Assembly: GCA_016858145.1 (NCBI GenBank)
Contig: JAEHOE010000160.1
Coordinates: 124,001-188,000 of the forward strand
Reading direction: 5' to 3'
DNA length: 64,000 bases
Origin: Edaphochlamys debaryana
Lineage: Eukaryota; Chlorophyta; Chlorophyceae; Chlamydomonadales
The notes beneath the pieces are model-generated. The model did no database searches and was not told the origin of the DNA. It saw nothing but the letters and a program-made list of their open reading frames with translations. Every line of letters starts with the position of its first letter. Position 1 is the first letter of the stretch. Shown here one piece after another: positions 1-12,800 of this stretch. Position numbers and translations under genes: made by a program.

Positions 1-526
1 GCAGCGTGGCGGTTCCTTGGCTGGGTAAAAGCAGGGTCCAGGCGAGCCCTGAGGGGCTGCTCGGGGGCTGGGGCTGCTTGCCAGAGCGAGGGTCTGGAAG
101 TGGCGGGCCAGTGCTGTTCGAGGGAGAGCTGGGAGGATACGGGGGGGGGCTCTAGCCTGCTTACCGGTCCATACCCTGTTCTGTCTTGGAGTTTACACGT
201 GAATGAGTGAGGGGGCTTGTGTCGTGCATGTGAGCAAGGTCAGGCGCCGCTAGGAATGCTCTCGGGGAGGCAGGCGGGGAATGGAGGGCGGGGAAACACG
301 GGCCAGGTGGAATCGGGATGCCGCGTGTGGCTGGGCGTCGCCGAGGGTTTGACGCCTGCCATTCTCAAGACATCGTCACTGCGGTGTGGTGCTGTTTTCT
401 ACAGTCTCCATTCTGGCCAAGGCCCTGTAACGGACGGCTTAGAACCGTGCACTGAGCGCCACATCCATCCTTCCCAGCCTGAGTTCAGCAGTCACCCACG
501 CCGACCCAGTGTAGCTGCTAGCGAAC
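1..526. other. 5' flank of the alpha/beta hydrolase gene
   Basis: No gene is supported here. An open frame from 217 to 558 has no recognisable protein and overlaps the start of the hydrolase in another frame. An in-frame TAG at 512-514 sits just before the hydrolase ATG, so the hydrolase coding region does not extend upstream in this exon. The stretch probably holds the promoter and 5'UTR, but I see no clear TATA box. Confidence 0.4.
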
Positions 527-3500
527 ATGCTCCATACATCGCGACCGCAGCCGAGTAGGCTCGCCGCTGGGCGGGCAATGCCGCGAACGCCAGTCGCGCG
601 GGCACATCGCCTAACGGTTCGCGCCCAGGCTAAGGCTGGCGAGGTGGAGATTAAGCCCGGCGTCTATGAGGGGTGAGCAGCAGGACGCGTGGAGCTTTTA
701 CACGCGCACCGTCGGCGATGGCATTCTCGAGTCGTCGCGTGACAACCCTGCGCAAAAACCCCTTGCAGCTATTGGATGTGGAAGGGCTGGAAGATTCGGT
801 ACCAGCGAAGCGGCAGGTGTGGGCGGGTTCCGGTTTTGGGCGGGGGTTGGGGTCTGGGGTGAGGAGGCCACGTGGGGAGGGGGGGGGGGCGGTGACGACA
901 TGAGCCCAGGGGGAGAAGGGCGGGAGGGCAAGCAGCGCGAAGGGAAGACCAGCGGGTAATACGGCGTCCTCTGAGCGCCTGGCTGGAGTTGACCCGCACC
1001 GGCCCCCTGCGTTGGATTGCGGCAAAGGCGCAGAGCCAGGTGACGGGCCACGTGTAGGGGGGTAGGGCTCGAGGAGCGCGTACGGCACATGCACTCGACC
1101 GCCCAATCATTTGCGGCCGCGCGATGATCACAGGTGCTTAGCGTAGCAGACGGCCGCCTCTGCCCAAGATTGGGGACGGCTCGGTCATGGTCATGGCGTG
1201 CATGCGCCGTGCCGTGGCCGAGCCCTCCTCGATCTTGGGCTCAGGCAGCTGACTGTTGGAAAAGGGAAAAGGGAGCTGGCTAGTGCATAACACGTCAGCG
1301 ACCGTTCAAGGATTGGCATGCTTCCTCCGAGACGACGACGATGTGCCCAGGGGGAGAAGGGAAGGGAGGGCAAGCAACTCCATCTTCGGGTGGCTCTCTA
1401 TTGGACGAATGATCTGTTTGACAAGGGGGCTGGCTAGTGCATGACACACGTCAGCGACCCTTTGAGGACGACCATGCTGGACAGGCGGTACCGCTAGGCC
1501 CTCCCGCCCCCCACCACCCATTTGCTGCCCCCTTCCTTGCGACCGCCCCTTCTCCTCCCCTCCGCACCCAGCTCTGCCCCCATTTAAGCCCACACCCCAC
1601 TCACTCACCTCCGCTAACCCCCTGACCCCCCTTCATCCCCCCCTCCACCCCCCTGTACCTACCAGCGGAAGCACGCCCTGGCGCCGGCGCGATCCCGCTC
1701 AGCAACAAACTCCCCCTCCACCCTCACCCCTCCACCCTCACCCCTCCACCCCCCTCCACCCCCCAGTTCCGGCCCCGCGGTGCTCCTGGTCCACGGCTTC
1801 GGTGGCAACGCCGACCACTGGCGCAAGAACACGCCCGAGCTGGGGCAGCGGCACCGGGCCTACGCCATCGACCTGCTGGGCTACGGCTACAGCGACAAGC
1901 CAGACCCAAAGTGCGAGGGGCACACGAGGGGCTGCACTTTGGACCCTAGATGACTGAATCACTTTAGATTCAGATGTTGCCGTACAAACCTTGGAGCAGC
2001 TTGCACTGCCCTGGCTGCGATCAGGGAAAGCCCCGGGCGCAGAGGGGCGCTGAGGGTCCAGGGTGTGCATACGCGCCAGGGCTGTGGGTAGAAGTTGTGT
2101 GGTGAGGCGACGGGCAAAGTCCTGGGGGTATGCTCGAAGGGGTTGACCATATTGTGTGACCGCCCTCGGAGTCGCTCACCGCCCCCCGCCGTACGATGCC
2201 GTATCGCAGGTCCGCTCCCCAGAACACGATCTACTCCTTTGACAACTGGGGGCAGCAGCTGGTGGACTTCATAGCGGAGGAGGTGCGGGCGCCCACGGCC
2301 ATCATCTGCAACTCGGTGGGAGGTGAGTTCGCTCTGGGGTGCGGCAAGGGGCAGGGGCAGGGGGAGGGGAGGGGAGGGGACGGGGACAGGGCACATGGGT
2401 GGGAGGTGAGTTCGCTTTGGAATGGAGTGAAGCGGGTTGGGAAATGCAATGGGTAGCGGGAGGGAGGGGTGGCTTGGGCTTGGATTGCGGGGTGCGTGGG
2501 GCGCCCCTTGTGTCGTCAGGCGGGGACGGGGTGCTTGCGCATACCGACCCCGCAATGCGACAGCAGCGTCGGGGCTCAGAGCCTGACGCTTTTAGGCACC
2601 GCGTTGGTGCCGCTCCCTGGCAAACCCACCCCCTGCCCAACGCCAACCGTCGGCCTTTCTCTGCCCTCCTCTCTCCCCTCCCGCGCCCCCCTCTCTCCCC
2701 ACTCACCAACTCATTCAAGATCACACACCCTCCTCCCACGCCCTCCCTCCCACGCCCCAAACGCTCAGGCCTGGCGCCCCCCCTGGCCCCCTCCCGCGCC
2801 CCCCTCTCTCCCCTCCCACCCCCGTCCCCACCCCGCTCCCCACCCCTTCCCTGCCCAGGCCTGGCCGGCCTGCAGGCCTCCATCCTGGCCCCCTCCCAGG
2901 TCACGGGCGTGCAGTGCCTCGACATCTCCCTGCGGGGGCTGCACGTGCGCCGACAGCCTGCCTGGCAGCGCCCCCTGGTGGCCGCCTTCCAGCGCTTCCT
3001 GCGGGAGACGGACGCGGGCAAGGCCTTCTTCGCAAACGTGGCCACGGAGAGGGTGAGGCGGGGTTGGGGGCGCGGGGTGGAGGCGGAGTGGACTGAAGGG
3101 TTGATTCACGCTGGGCTTTGGGGTTGTACTGCATGCAAGGTCGCAGCGCTGGTTGGGTCCCCCCAGGGCGGGTCTGTCAAGGCCGTGAGGGGCATCGGGC
3201 GATGCGGGCTGAACGGGTGCTCAGCGCTGGCCTTTGGGGCTTCCTACAACCCATGCGACACGGCTGCGGCTGCGCGACTCGGAGCCTGCCCACAGCGGTT
3301 GTGCTTGCGTCCCCGCCGCACCTCGAGTGCCTTGGCCATTGATCACACGGTAACCTTATATCCTGTCCGCGCCCCCTTCCTCCATGCCCTCCACTCCTCA
3401 CCCCCCCCTGCCCCCCAGACCGTGGGCAACATCCTGCGCCAGGCGTACGGGCGCAAGGAGGCGGTGACGGAGGAGCTGGTGGGGGCCATCCTGCGGCCGG

Positions 3501-4420
3501 GGCTGCAGCCGGGGGCGGTGGACGTGTTCCTTGACTTCATCTCGTACAGCGGGGGGCCGCGTGAGTCGGGCGGGGGGAGGGGAGGGGAGCGGAGGGGAGG
3601 GGAGGGAGAGGCGTTCCGTGAAGCAATGAGGTTGCTGGAGCAAGGCTGCTGGCAGGGTCCTGAGGCAGGGTCCTGAGGCAGGGTCCTGAACGAACGTTCC
3701 TGAAGGAAGCGCCCTTTCTTGCGAGTGCCTGGACCCTGCAACTGCGGGGGAGCCTGCCTGTGGCGAGGGCCCCCGTGCGTTGCCAGCAGGTGGTCAGCGT
3801 CCTCAGGCGAGTGTGGACTTCATATCGCTCCTTACATCCCCCTTGCATGCCCCTCTCTATCCCCCTCCGCCCCTCTCCTTCCCCAGTCCCCGAGGACCTC
3901 ATGGCCGCCACGTCCCGGCCCGTGTCGCTGCTGTGGGGCGAGGCCGACCCATGGGAGGACCTGGCCAAGGGCCGGGAGCTGTTTGCGGAGCTGCCCTCGG
4001 TGGTGGAGTTCGTGCCGCTGCCGGGCATCGGGCACTGCCCACAGGTGGGGGCGCGCGGGATTTAGTGTGCATGCGCGGGCGTGCTGGTATGACGGTTGAA
4101 GGGAGGGAGGGCGAAGGCCAGCAGGGCCCGATGGTGAGCGTTGTGGGACCTATCGCGTGTCGTGGCGGGACGGGAGGGGGTTGGTGGTCTAGGGTCCCCG
4201 ACGACGGTCTGACGTGCAGTGATGACGAGCACCGCGAGTGGCTCGTCGCCGTGTTTGATCTCACTTTCCGCTCCACCCCCTCGCTACCCCTGCCCAGGAC
4301 GAGGCGCCCGAGGTGGTCAACCCCCTGATCGAGAGGTTCGTGGCGGCATGTGCTCCGCGGGGGGCGGGGGCGGGCGCCGAGGCGGCGGTGGCGGTGGCGG
4401 CGGCGCGGGCGGCCGCCTAG
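527..4420 (+). CDS. Plastid-type alpha/beta hydrolase (AT5G19850-like)
   Basis: Eight exons: 527-672, 769-816, 1767-1910, 2210-2322, 2859-3052, 3419-3560, 3887-4044, 4298-4420. They encode 355 aa and all phases agree. The first ~45 residues are Arg/Ala/Ser-rich with few acids, like a chloroplast transit peptide. The core starts at YWMWKGWKIRYQRSG and continues with LLVHGFGGNADHW (oxyanion loop). The likely triad is Ser148 in NSVGG, Asp283 in GEADPW and His312 in GHCPQ. The nearly continuous match to the cyanobacterial/plastid hydrolase family containing Arabidopsis AT5G19850 is family knowledge recalled without a search. Substrate is unknown; relatives include chlorophyll and lipid esterases. 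The start is the first ATG after an in-frame stop; a second in-frame ATG lies at 578. Intron 4 splits the nucleophile elbow. The C-terminus is Ala-rich and may be disordered. Confidence 0.9.
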
Positions 4421-4506
4421 GGCACCAGCTGCGCACCTCCAGCTGGTAGGGGCGACCAGGGCTTTTCCAGGGTTTGTTATGAAAGGATTGCACGGCTGTG
4501 CTTTCA

Positions 4507-4511
4507 TGTAA
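4507..4511 (+). terminator. Poly(A) signal TGTAA
   Basis: TGTAA is the standard green-algal polyadenylation signal. It lies 87 nt after the hydrolase stop codon on the same strand, a plausible short 3'UTR. Confidence 0.55.
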
Positions 4512-5213
4512 GGAGTGCAAGGCTCTGCTTGTAGACGAGATCACCGGGCCGTGCGTGCCCGGGGGAGGGTGGATGGCTTGGGTTCAGGCGTGCAGCGCTG
4601 TGGCCCCATACATGCGGTGGTGGCGGTTTGCAGGCAGGTTGAGAACGTTGTACCAGTTTGTATGGTTTTGATTATGCATGGCTCGCGCAGCAGAAGCTCG
4701 GGTTGCGTGCTGAGTACGATTGAGCCATCGAGGGCGAGGGGCCGGGCGAACGAGTCGCCTGGCGAGCGCTATGCGTTAGGGGCTGCTGAGTGCGGTGCGT
4801 GTGCGTGCTGAGAGCGGTGCTTGCTCGTATGCGGTTGGGTGAAATCGAGTCGAGCGGTGCGAAATGAGAGCGGGAGAGAGGACAGGGGAGGTTGGACGAC
4901 GTCTGAACCAGGGGTGAACTGGTTTGGCGTGCGCGGTGCGCCCGAAACGAAACGCCTCGTGACGGGCGGTGACTGTTCCCCCAAACTCCAGCCCCCGCAA
5001 ACTGTGTGGTACCGATTGCGCGAGAGTTGGGAGCTTGTGACTCATGCAAGGTCGTGGGCATGGGCGTGCACTGCATGCCGCGCGCTGAGGGCCGAGGGTC
5101 GCTCTGAGTGGAACCTGGAACCTGGATCGTGGTGGTGCAGGGTCGTGGCCATTCTCTGGATCCAGATGCCGTACGTTGTGCTCATGTCTCACGACGAGGG
5201 CGGCGGCGGAAGG

Positions 5214-5238
5214 GAGAGAGAGAGAGAGAGAGAGAGAG
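5214..5238 (+). repeat. (GA)n microsatellite
   Basis: About 12 uninterrupted GA units in intergenic DNA. No coding or regulatory role is visible. Confidence 0.9.
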
Positions 5239-6292
5239 CTGCCTCTGATGGGGGCTGGGGGCAATGCAACGTGCAGCTCGCCGGATCTAGCCCACCACCA
5301 GGGCTACAGGGCACCAGCCGGTAAGGCAACGAGTCAAGCAAAGAGCAGTGCAATTCTGCCAGGAGACCAGCAGCAAGACGTGTCACCTTGGGTTACCTGT
5401 CGGGGTCGTGGACAGTAGGCGGCTCGCAAGGTGTCCCGAGCTCCCGACCCGAGCGAAGCACACGTGGCTGTGTGACTGTATCTGTACACGTGGGCTGGGG
5501 GCTCCCAGGGCCACCAGGGTCGCTCCGAATGGAGTGAGGTGGCGCAGGTCAGCCCCCGCTGCCGCCTGCGCAGGGAGCGGCAGGGGGGGGTTCTGTGCTC
5601 GCAGGGGCCGTGCAGGGTAGTCCGGACGACAAGGGGGATGTAGCTGAGCGCGTCGTCGTAGCCGCTGCCGCAACGCGAGAGGAGAAGGCAGGGTGCCAGC
5701 AATGTGCATCGCCGCAGGGAGCCGCATGGGGCGGGGTTCCAGCGGGACGATGGCAAGGGCGCAGCTCCGGGCCGCCAGTCACCAGGCGGGGACCAGCGGG
5801 GTCACCAGGCGTCAGGGCCCCCTGGCTCTTGGGCGCTTACCGGCGACATGGCCATCAGCCTTCCGGCGGCTCGCAAGGCATCCGAACTACACGTACAGGC
5901 GCATGCCAGCGGGGCGGCGCAGGCAGCACAGCCACCAGCACACCCCAGCGCCGCCGGAGGAGCGTAGAGGTCCTGCGTATGGGCTGGAAGCGCAGGGCGA
6001 CGCAGGAGGCGGCCGGAATACGAGCAGCCAACCATTCTACCAGGGGTACTGAAAGCAGTGACCCGGGTGGGATTGGCTATGGACCACTGCAGTCCGAGGA
6101 CGGGGGACGGGGAGGGCATGGACCCGGAAGGGACGGCTGAGTGCCGGCAACCCCACCCACCCGGGACAGGCAGGGGCCTGAGGCGCGCAGGGCCGCCGCC
6201 CAGAAACGCATTCCTGCTCCCAAATCTAGAGGGACCGCCTTGCGCCTCGTAGTGCGTGTGTGGGGCGAGCGCGTGCGGGCACAGGGTGCAAG

Positions 6293-6369
6293 GATGACAG
6301 CAGGAAACGCCTCCGACAGGGGAGGGGTTGAGTGCCACCTGCACACCGACACCCAAAGCTACGTGGCAG
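6293..6369 (-). repeat. Dispersed repeat family R2, copy 1
   Basis: On the minus strand it carries a core ending GAGGCGGTTCCTGCTG-like plus a tail related to TGGGTGTCGGTGTGCAGG. Related copies are at 14121-14190, 19489-19589 and 42649-42680. No open frame or terminal repeat is obvious, so it is most likely a degraded non-autonomous element. Confidence 0.6.
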
Positions 6370-7863
6370 GCTTTCGGTCGTCAGCTCGTCACGCACAATC
6401 ACTAGGGCCGGGCCCGTAGAAACCCAGGGGCCGGCCCAGCACTTCATAGAGCGGCTCTGTATGTGCTGTCAGGAACCGGGATTGCAATCGCTGGCTTGCT
6501 GTCACCTACCACCAATCCAGGGCGCCCTGGCTGCCAGCCGGGCAGAGGAGTTCAAGGTACTGTATTACACCATGCTTCGCAGGCTTGACTCTCCTTACAC
6601 ACACGCAATTCGCAGCCTGAGTTGCTGCGCTTTTTCCGTCAAGTGGCACACGCCGCAGCGGTGGCCGTGGGCGAGGGCAAGGCGGCCGCCAGGCAAGGAC
6701 ACACCAGCCGGCGCCCCTAGCCCCCCCCCGCGCCACCCCCTTTGCGGGCTCTTCAAGGAACACGATTCCATCCGCAAGGCCCTTCGGGCCCCCCCCCTCA
6801 GGCCCCTGGCCTGTAGGGACCAGGGCCCACATGGGCCCAGTTCATCCTTAGGGTCATAGCACAGATAGCACCCAGATCCCACGCCCCCGCCCATCCCTGA
6901 CAAAACATTCATCCCCCGGATCCCAAGCCCTCCTCCAGTCCAACACGGTCCAACGCGGTCTACGCCAGTTGAAGACCGCAGCCCAACCACCTCCGAGCCC
7001 CCTATCTTCGGCGAGGAAGCCGTCCCACAACCAACCAACCACCAACCACCAACAAAACGTGCGCGTGCATCTTGCGCTCGTGTACATTAGCCCAGCAGCC
7101 GCGACCAAGGGCAGCATCCCTCATCAGCAGGCAGCCAACCACCCCGGCATCAACCGCCAAGCTCGAGATACTGGCAACCCCAGACGTGTCGCAAACTCTG
7201 TCACTCCACCGCCTGTGCCCACCTCGCCCCCCCCTCCACAAGCTCAGTAACCTAGCAGGCGCTCCAGTGACCTGCTCACAGTGTATGTACCCACGGCCAG
7301 CGGCCCTCTCCATGTTACTTGTGCTGGGCTCAGTCCTTTCTAACTCTACATACCACACAACTTAGTATACCTGGCTACGGTGATATTATTTAGTGATGAG
7401 GTCCCTCTCCAATGTCACGCAGACCCCCCCGACTTCCTTGTGGCGAATCAGCCAGGAGTTTTTGACCATGATTTGTCCTCAGCCTGCCTCCCCCACGTAG
7501 TCACGATCCCGGCGAGGCTGCTGGTGCATGCTTTAGGCCATTGCCGCGCCGAGCAATGAATCTGCAAACTGCGCTCTTGTGCGTTATCTTAAACCTGTCT
7601 ATCGCCCGCCCAACACCGGAAGGGCCAACAACGCAAGCGTACCGGGGGGCCATCCCGAACGTAGGCGACCATAGGCCCAACAACCCCAGCCCACCCGACC
7701 TCACACCACGACAAGTCTCAAAGCTTCCCTGGTGCGGAAGCGGATACACCGTAAGTCTGCATGATTGCGCACACCTAACGGCGCACACAAACGCCGCCAC
7801 TGGCACCTAACTTGGGGTCAGCACACAAGCCGTCAGCCTCTGTACGCCACATCGCACGTGTCC

Positions 7864-7937
7864 AAGGCGCGACTCGAACATTGGACCCCCTGGGGGGGGC
7901 CACGGGGCTCAGCCCTTTCCCTGCCTGCGGGCAGCAC
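7864..7937 (-). repeat. Dispersed repeat R3, copy 1 (possibly tRNA-like)
   Basis: About 65 bp closely match 34738-34810 in the opposite orientation. On the minus strand it includes TGTTCGAGT, which resembles a weak RNA polymerase III B box, downstream of a GGGCTGAGCCCCGTGG stretch that loosely resembles an A box. It could be a degraded SINE, but two copies are thin evidence. Confidence 0.5.
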
Positions 7938-9840
7938 AAAACGAGAGGAATCCCCGAAGGGCGGGGCCCGGTCGAGCACAAAAGACTCCAAGCGGCTCCT
8001 CGAAAGGCCGAGCAAAAATGATCAACACACACTCTATGCACAGGGCCTGACCGTTTGGGTCCGTGCCCTGCCTTGCAAGCCACTGCACATAACGCCGCAC
8101 GCGTTTCACCCGGTCACGCGTCTCCCAGCGAGTCCGGACGCTTCAACACTCCACGGTTGCTGTCATTAAGGCACGACCAAGACCCAGTAATCCCTGGCAG
8201 CATCTGCGCGCGTCCCGGGCTTTTTCCACTGACCTTACGGTCAGGCCAGGCCGCAAGCGCAGGGCCCCGACCAGGCTCACGCGAGCAGCGGTCTCGGTTC
8301 AGCACCAAGCCCCGCCCCGTCATGCTCACAACTACAATGTGCGCTCACGCTTTCAGTATGTGGGACAGCGCTACTGACTCGTCATTAATCAGGCCGCCAG
8401 CGTTGGCGGCGGCCCGCACCAAGGTCACGTCCTCCTCTCATGTAGTCCGCTCTGCTGTCCTGAATGGTAAACTGCCCCGAAACCTGTCAGCCTCTGTTCG
8501 GGGCTGACTCTTCTTGGGTAGCAGCGATGTCAATCACTGCCTCCTGCCGCCGGCGGCCTGTGTAGTTGTGTTTCCCGCTGCGCTTAATGTCCGGCACAGC
8601 GCCAATCCTGTGCGGCCCCCCGGCGCTCCATTCGCATCCCGCCTCAGACCCGGCCGCATGCTGACTTGAGGACGTTTCTTACGGCCCGGTGCCCTTGCGG
8701 CCCAGGCAGGCAGCGCCCCGCACGCCCCACACCGTAACCTGGGCAGTCGCCGGGCCGGGTCGTTCGCACACGTGCGATTCCGCTGAGCCGTTGAGCTGCT
8801 GGACCAAGCTCCGCAACCCGAGCGGCGCACGCATGTCGAGCGGCGGTGCCGTTGTGCCCATGGCGGTCGCCCGGCTGGGCCATTCTCAGCGATTGGACCA
8901 CGTTGCCCGCCAGTCGAGCGGCGCACGTGCGGCGACAGGCCGTCGATCCGACCGGGCGTTGCTCCGTGCCGGCCCATGATTGCAGCCCACGAAGCGTGCC
9001 GCGGGTGCAGGGCGGTGCAGCTCCTCTGCGCCGCCGACCACCGCGCCGAGGCAGGGACTTCCCATCGACCCCGCCACCACCTTTGCCTTTTGCTGCTGCT
9101 GCTGCTGGTGGTCCGCACGGTAAGTCCAGATACCACCGCCGTAACGAGCAGGCCCAGGCAGCGCCCGCCTCCGCTTCCGCCGCCTCGCCGCGAGGCCAAC
9201 CCGAGGCCGGCCGCGGAGCCCACCGAGCTCTGTACGTCGAGCTCAGGGCTGGGGCGCGGCCTCCATGGCTGAGGGCCCCCGCACCGCACCACATCGCGGC
9301 CTCGAGGCCCGGGGTGGCTGCGCCCTCGCTGCTCCAGCCCTTCCCCGCCGCGGCCGCCGAGCTCTTCGTTTGGGCTGCGGGGCCCCGCCCCACGTCGCCC
9401 GCGGGCCCGGTGCCCTCGCTGCTCCCAAACCTGCGTTGCTCGCTGCCGCCGGCGGGTCAACCCATGCCCTGGTGCCATGCGCTGCCATGCGCCGTGCGCT
9501 GGGGCGACTCCGCACCCCATGCGGTGGTTGGCCACAGCACGGCCACGCCCCTGCCGGTGCCATGCGCCGGGGCGAGTTGTCACGGACCACAGCACGGCCA
9601 CGCGCCCGCCGTGCAGGGCAGCGCCGTGCTGTGCCCCACAGCCTCATGCGCCGCATCGCATCACGGGGCCTGGTGGGCGCGCATGGGCCGCGGCACGCAC
9701 AGCACGGTACGGCAGCCCGCAGCGCCGTGCCACGTCAGCGCTGCGCTGTGGCCACCAGCGCCAGCGCCGTGCACGGCGCCGCCTACTGCACAGCGCGAGC
9801 TGGCAGCGGTGCGCCGCCTCACGCACAGCGCACACAGCAC

Positions 9841-12800
9841 TCACAGCACGGCGATGCTGCCGCGTGCGAACGAGGCCTCCGACGCCAGAGCCATGCGGCG
9901 GCGGCCGAAGGGCCAGGAGAAGTCGCAGGGGGGCATGGGGTCGGGCGGGAATACGTTGGCACGGAAGTACTCCGGCGCGTTCCAGTTGCCTGTACGGCAT
10001 GGCAGTACGGCATGGCGGTACGGAACGTCGTGTGAGGATGCCCGGGAGGCGGGCTCAGCGGCTTCACCACCAACAGAGCTCGTGGCAACTCTGTTGAGTC
10101 CTCACGGCGCTTATCGCGAGCAGACTTTGGCACCGCTCCCTGCCGAAGCCGGACTGGAGGTACCCTCTGTCCCCTCCATTCGGCTCTCCACCGCAGAATT
10201 GCACGAGCTCGGCTGGGCACCAAGCCTGCGCCGCACACACCCTGCCCTCCTCACCGCCCGCTAGGCCCCCCCCACCCCCCGCCTCACGGCCACACAACCA
10301 CATTCTCACCCGGGGGGTCGTAGTGGCAGACCAGGATGCCCGCCGACATCTTGGTCCACCCATCCACGCCGTCCTTGCACACCTTGTAGCCGCACCCCAT
10401 CTTGCGCGTGCCCTTCCACACGACCTGCAACCCCGGGCGCGAGGGCGAGGGCGGGGGGGACCGGGCGGGTCAGTGCGGATCGTGCATGTCCCTGTCGTGA
10501 AGCGGCCCCCGACCGCTAGGCTCAGGGATTGCCGTCGTCCAGAGACACTTGCGGGAATCCGCCCGCTGCTTCGGCTCCGATGCTTGCGGTGCGCACATCC
10601 CAGGCTGGCATTAACACGCCCACCGGCTGCTTGGCTGCGTACCCCCGGCCCCCACCGGCGCGCCTGAGGGCAACCCACATCAGCCGCACACCCCCGTCTG
10701 GGGCCCAAACCCGCGGGCCCGAGGCCACGGTCCATTGCCCGCTTCTCCGCCTCTACTTCGACTGAAAAGAGGTCTTCTCCCCATAACGCAGCAGCCTGGC
10801 TGAGGGCTGGGCGCACCCCGAGGGTGCACCCGTGGTGGCGCTCAGTCCTCTGCTTATTCCCCGCCCGCTCCGAATTACTCTCACCTGCGTGAAGTGCCCC
10901 GTGAGCGAGTCGAAGCCGGGCTTTGCGAAGTTGTAGAAGCAGACCTCGCCGGTCCACATCTCCACGCCGCGCGTGAGGTCCTCCGTGAGCGTGCGCTCCG
11001 AGGCCAGAGACAAGTTCTCGCCCACGGTCCGCCCCGTGGAGTGCTGGAAGCTGCGTGCGGGGCGTGCGGCGCGCGAAGGGTCGAGGTCGTGTCAGCACTG
11101 CCGTACACGTCACGCATCGCATGCATGGACGATGCCCTGCTGACTCGCGCCCTTTGGTGAGCCTGGCTCTACGTGGCGTCGCATACGGTACGGCCCCCCG
11201 AGAAGACGATGCGGCGAACCCGGGCCTAGGCGGAAGTCCCGAGGAACGCGGCGCGCGACAAGACCAGCCCCGCATGTTCGGAGGGGCGGCCCACTCTCCG
11301 CCCAAACCCCCTGGACCCTGGAGCCCGTTTGCACCTCGCCACGCCTGCAAACCCTAACCCTGACCTCCCCCTCCATGGTGCCTTCCCAGGCTCTGGCCCA
11401 ACGCCCCTGGCCGCATCAAAGGCGGCCGCCCGCGCCTGGCCGCCCGGCCGCACCCGTACGAACGCACACCCGGACGCAAGCCCGCATGAACGCCCGCCCG
11501 GAAGCGCACGCGCATGCACTGTGCTCGCTCACATGCACTCGTCGGCCCATTTCTGAGCGCTCCGGGCCAGGTCGTCGCTCCACGTGAGGTTGACCGCGCC
11601 GGTTGCCATTCGCATCCAGTTGTGGGAATCCACTGGAGGGGCGATAACGGAGTAGAGGTGTGCGTATGGTCGGGTTGAGCAGGAGAACGCTTGGCTGTGC
11701 GTGCAGCCGCAAGCGGGACGGCGCCAAGGGCACTCCCCCGGGCTGTGATGTGATGTGATCTTTACAGCATCTCGGCTGTAAGCCCAAACGATCCAAAAGG
11801 CCTCATGAGCTCAGCAAAACGACCGGGCTGCGGTGCGGCTGGGCTGAGCTCACATGAGCCGACGGCGCATGGGACGCCACATACCGTCAGCCGCCTCTAG
11901 CGACCTCTGGAGCAGGGCCCGCCCGCCCCGCCGCTGCGCGCCGCGGCCCCTCCTCGCCCCGCCAACCCCCCTTGTCCGGCCGAAACCCCCGCCCCAGCCC
12001 GAGAAGGCACCGAAACCCACCCTAACCCCAGCTCGCCCGCAGCCCACTCTGACCCCAGCCTGCTCGCAGCCCACTCACACATCACGTCGGGGTCTACCAA
12101 AGCGTTGTACGGCTTTTGCCGTGGCGGCGGCGCTTCCCCGGCGGAGCCGCGGTCTGGGGGCCGGGCGCATGGAATCGCGGGAGGGAGTGCAAGGAGGCGT
12201 GCTCAGGTACAGGTACAGGTACAGGTACAGGTACAGGGTAGCGCGTCCCGCAATCGCAAGGCGCTGCAGGCCGCGGAACCATGCCATCCAGGGGCCATGG
12301 TCAGTGCCAAGGGCTACACAGGGCCAGTGTTGATATGGGTCGGGGCCGCAAGCGATGTGGGTCGGCCTTCTCCCAGCCCCAATCGCTTCCCTGACACTCA
12401 CCGACCCTCCTGGGCGGCGGCGGCGGCGGGTGTTTCGGCCGCACCACCTTTGGCGGCGCTTCCGGCGCCTCGGGGGGCGCGTGCGGCACGTTAGGCGGGT
12501 TACCCGGCGGCGAGCTGGGGAAGCGGGGTGCGGAGGGCTGGCGCGGGTTTCGCGGCCACCCTGGGCTGCGGGGCGGCACGTTGGGGGTGGCCGGGTCGTC
12601 TCCGTGGTTGAAGACGTTGTCCAGGCCCAGGCTCAGGAACTCCTCGATGGTCCAAGACCCTCTCGAGGTGAGGTCGCCATCGTCTGGGGAGCGGACAGGG
12701 AGCGGGCAGGGAAGAGCGGGGGACGGTGAGGAGGGAGGCAGGATGCAAGCGGGGGGAGGAGCAGCCCGCAGCGGTCGGAACAGGCCGACTAGGAGCCGCC

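Larger units (their letters stand above)
4421..9840. other. 5.4-kb gap with repeat remnants, no gene recognised
   Basis: This gap lies between the convergent hydrolase and first CAP genes. I found no protein family in any frame. It holds a GA microsatellite (5214-5238) and blocks that recur near 19.3-19.7 kb. Matching pairs are 5268-5345 with 19650-19725, 5513-5550 with the reverse complement of 19311-19345, and 6293-6369 with 19489-19589. It also holds a copy of the dispersed element at 7864-7937. From about 9240 to 9840 the DNA is a low-complexity GCACGGC/TGCCATGCGCC mosaic that keeps several frames open by composition alone. Confidence 0.5.

Noticed and set aside
2339..3676. 445-codon plus-strand open frame
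   Set aside because: It contains two true hydrolase exons but also reads through two introns with proline/serine nonsense, so only the exon parts are kept.
8846..10264. 472-codon plus-strand open frame
   Set aside because: It crosses GCACGGC low-complexity DNA and then runs antisense over two CAP1 exons. It has no recognisable domain, and the minus-strand CAP reading is far better supported.
10064..11350. 428-codon minus-strand open frame
   Set aside because: It is a frame-shifted shadow that reads through introns of CAP1. The true exons lie in other frames and have matching phases.
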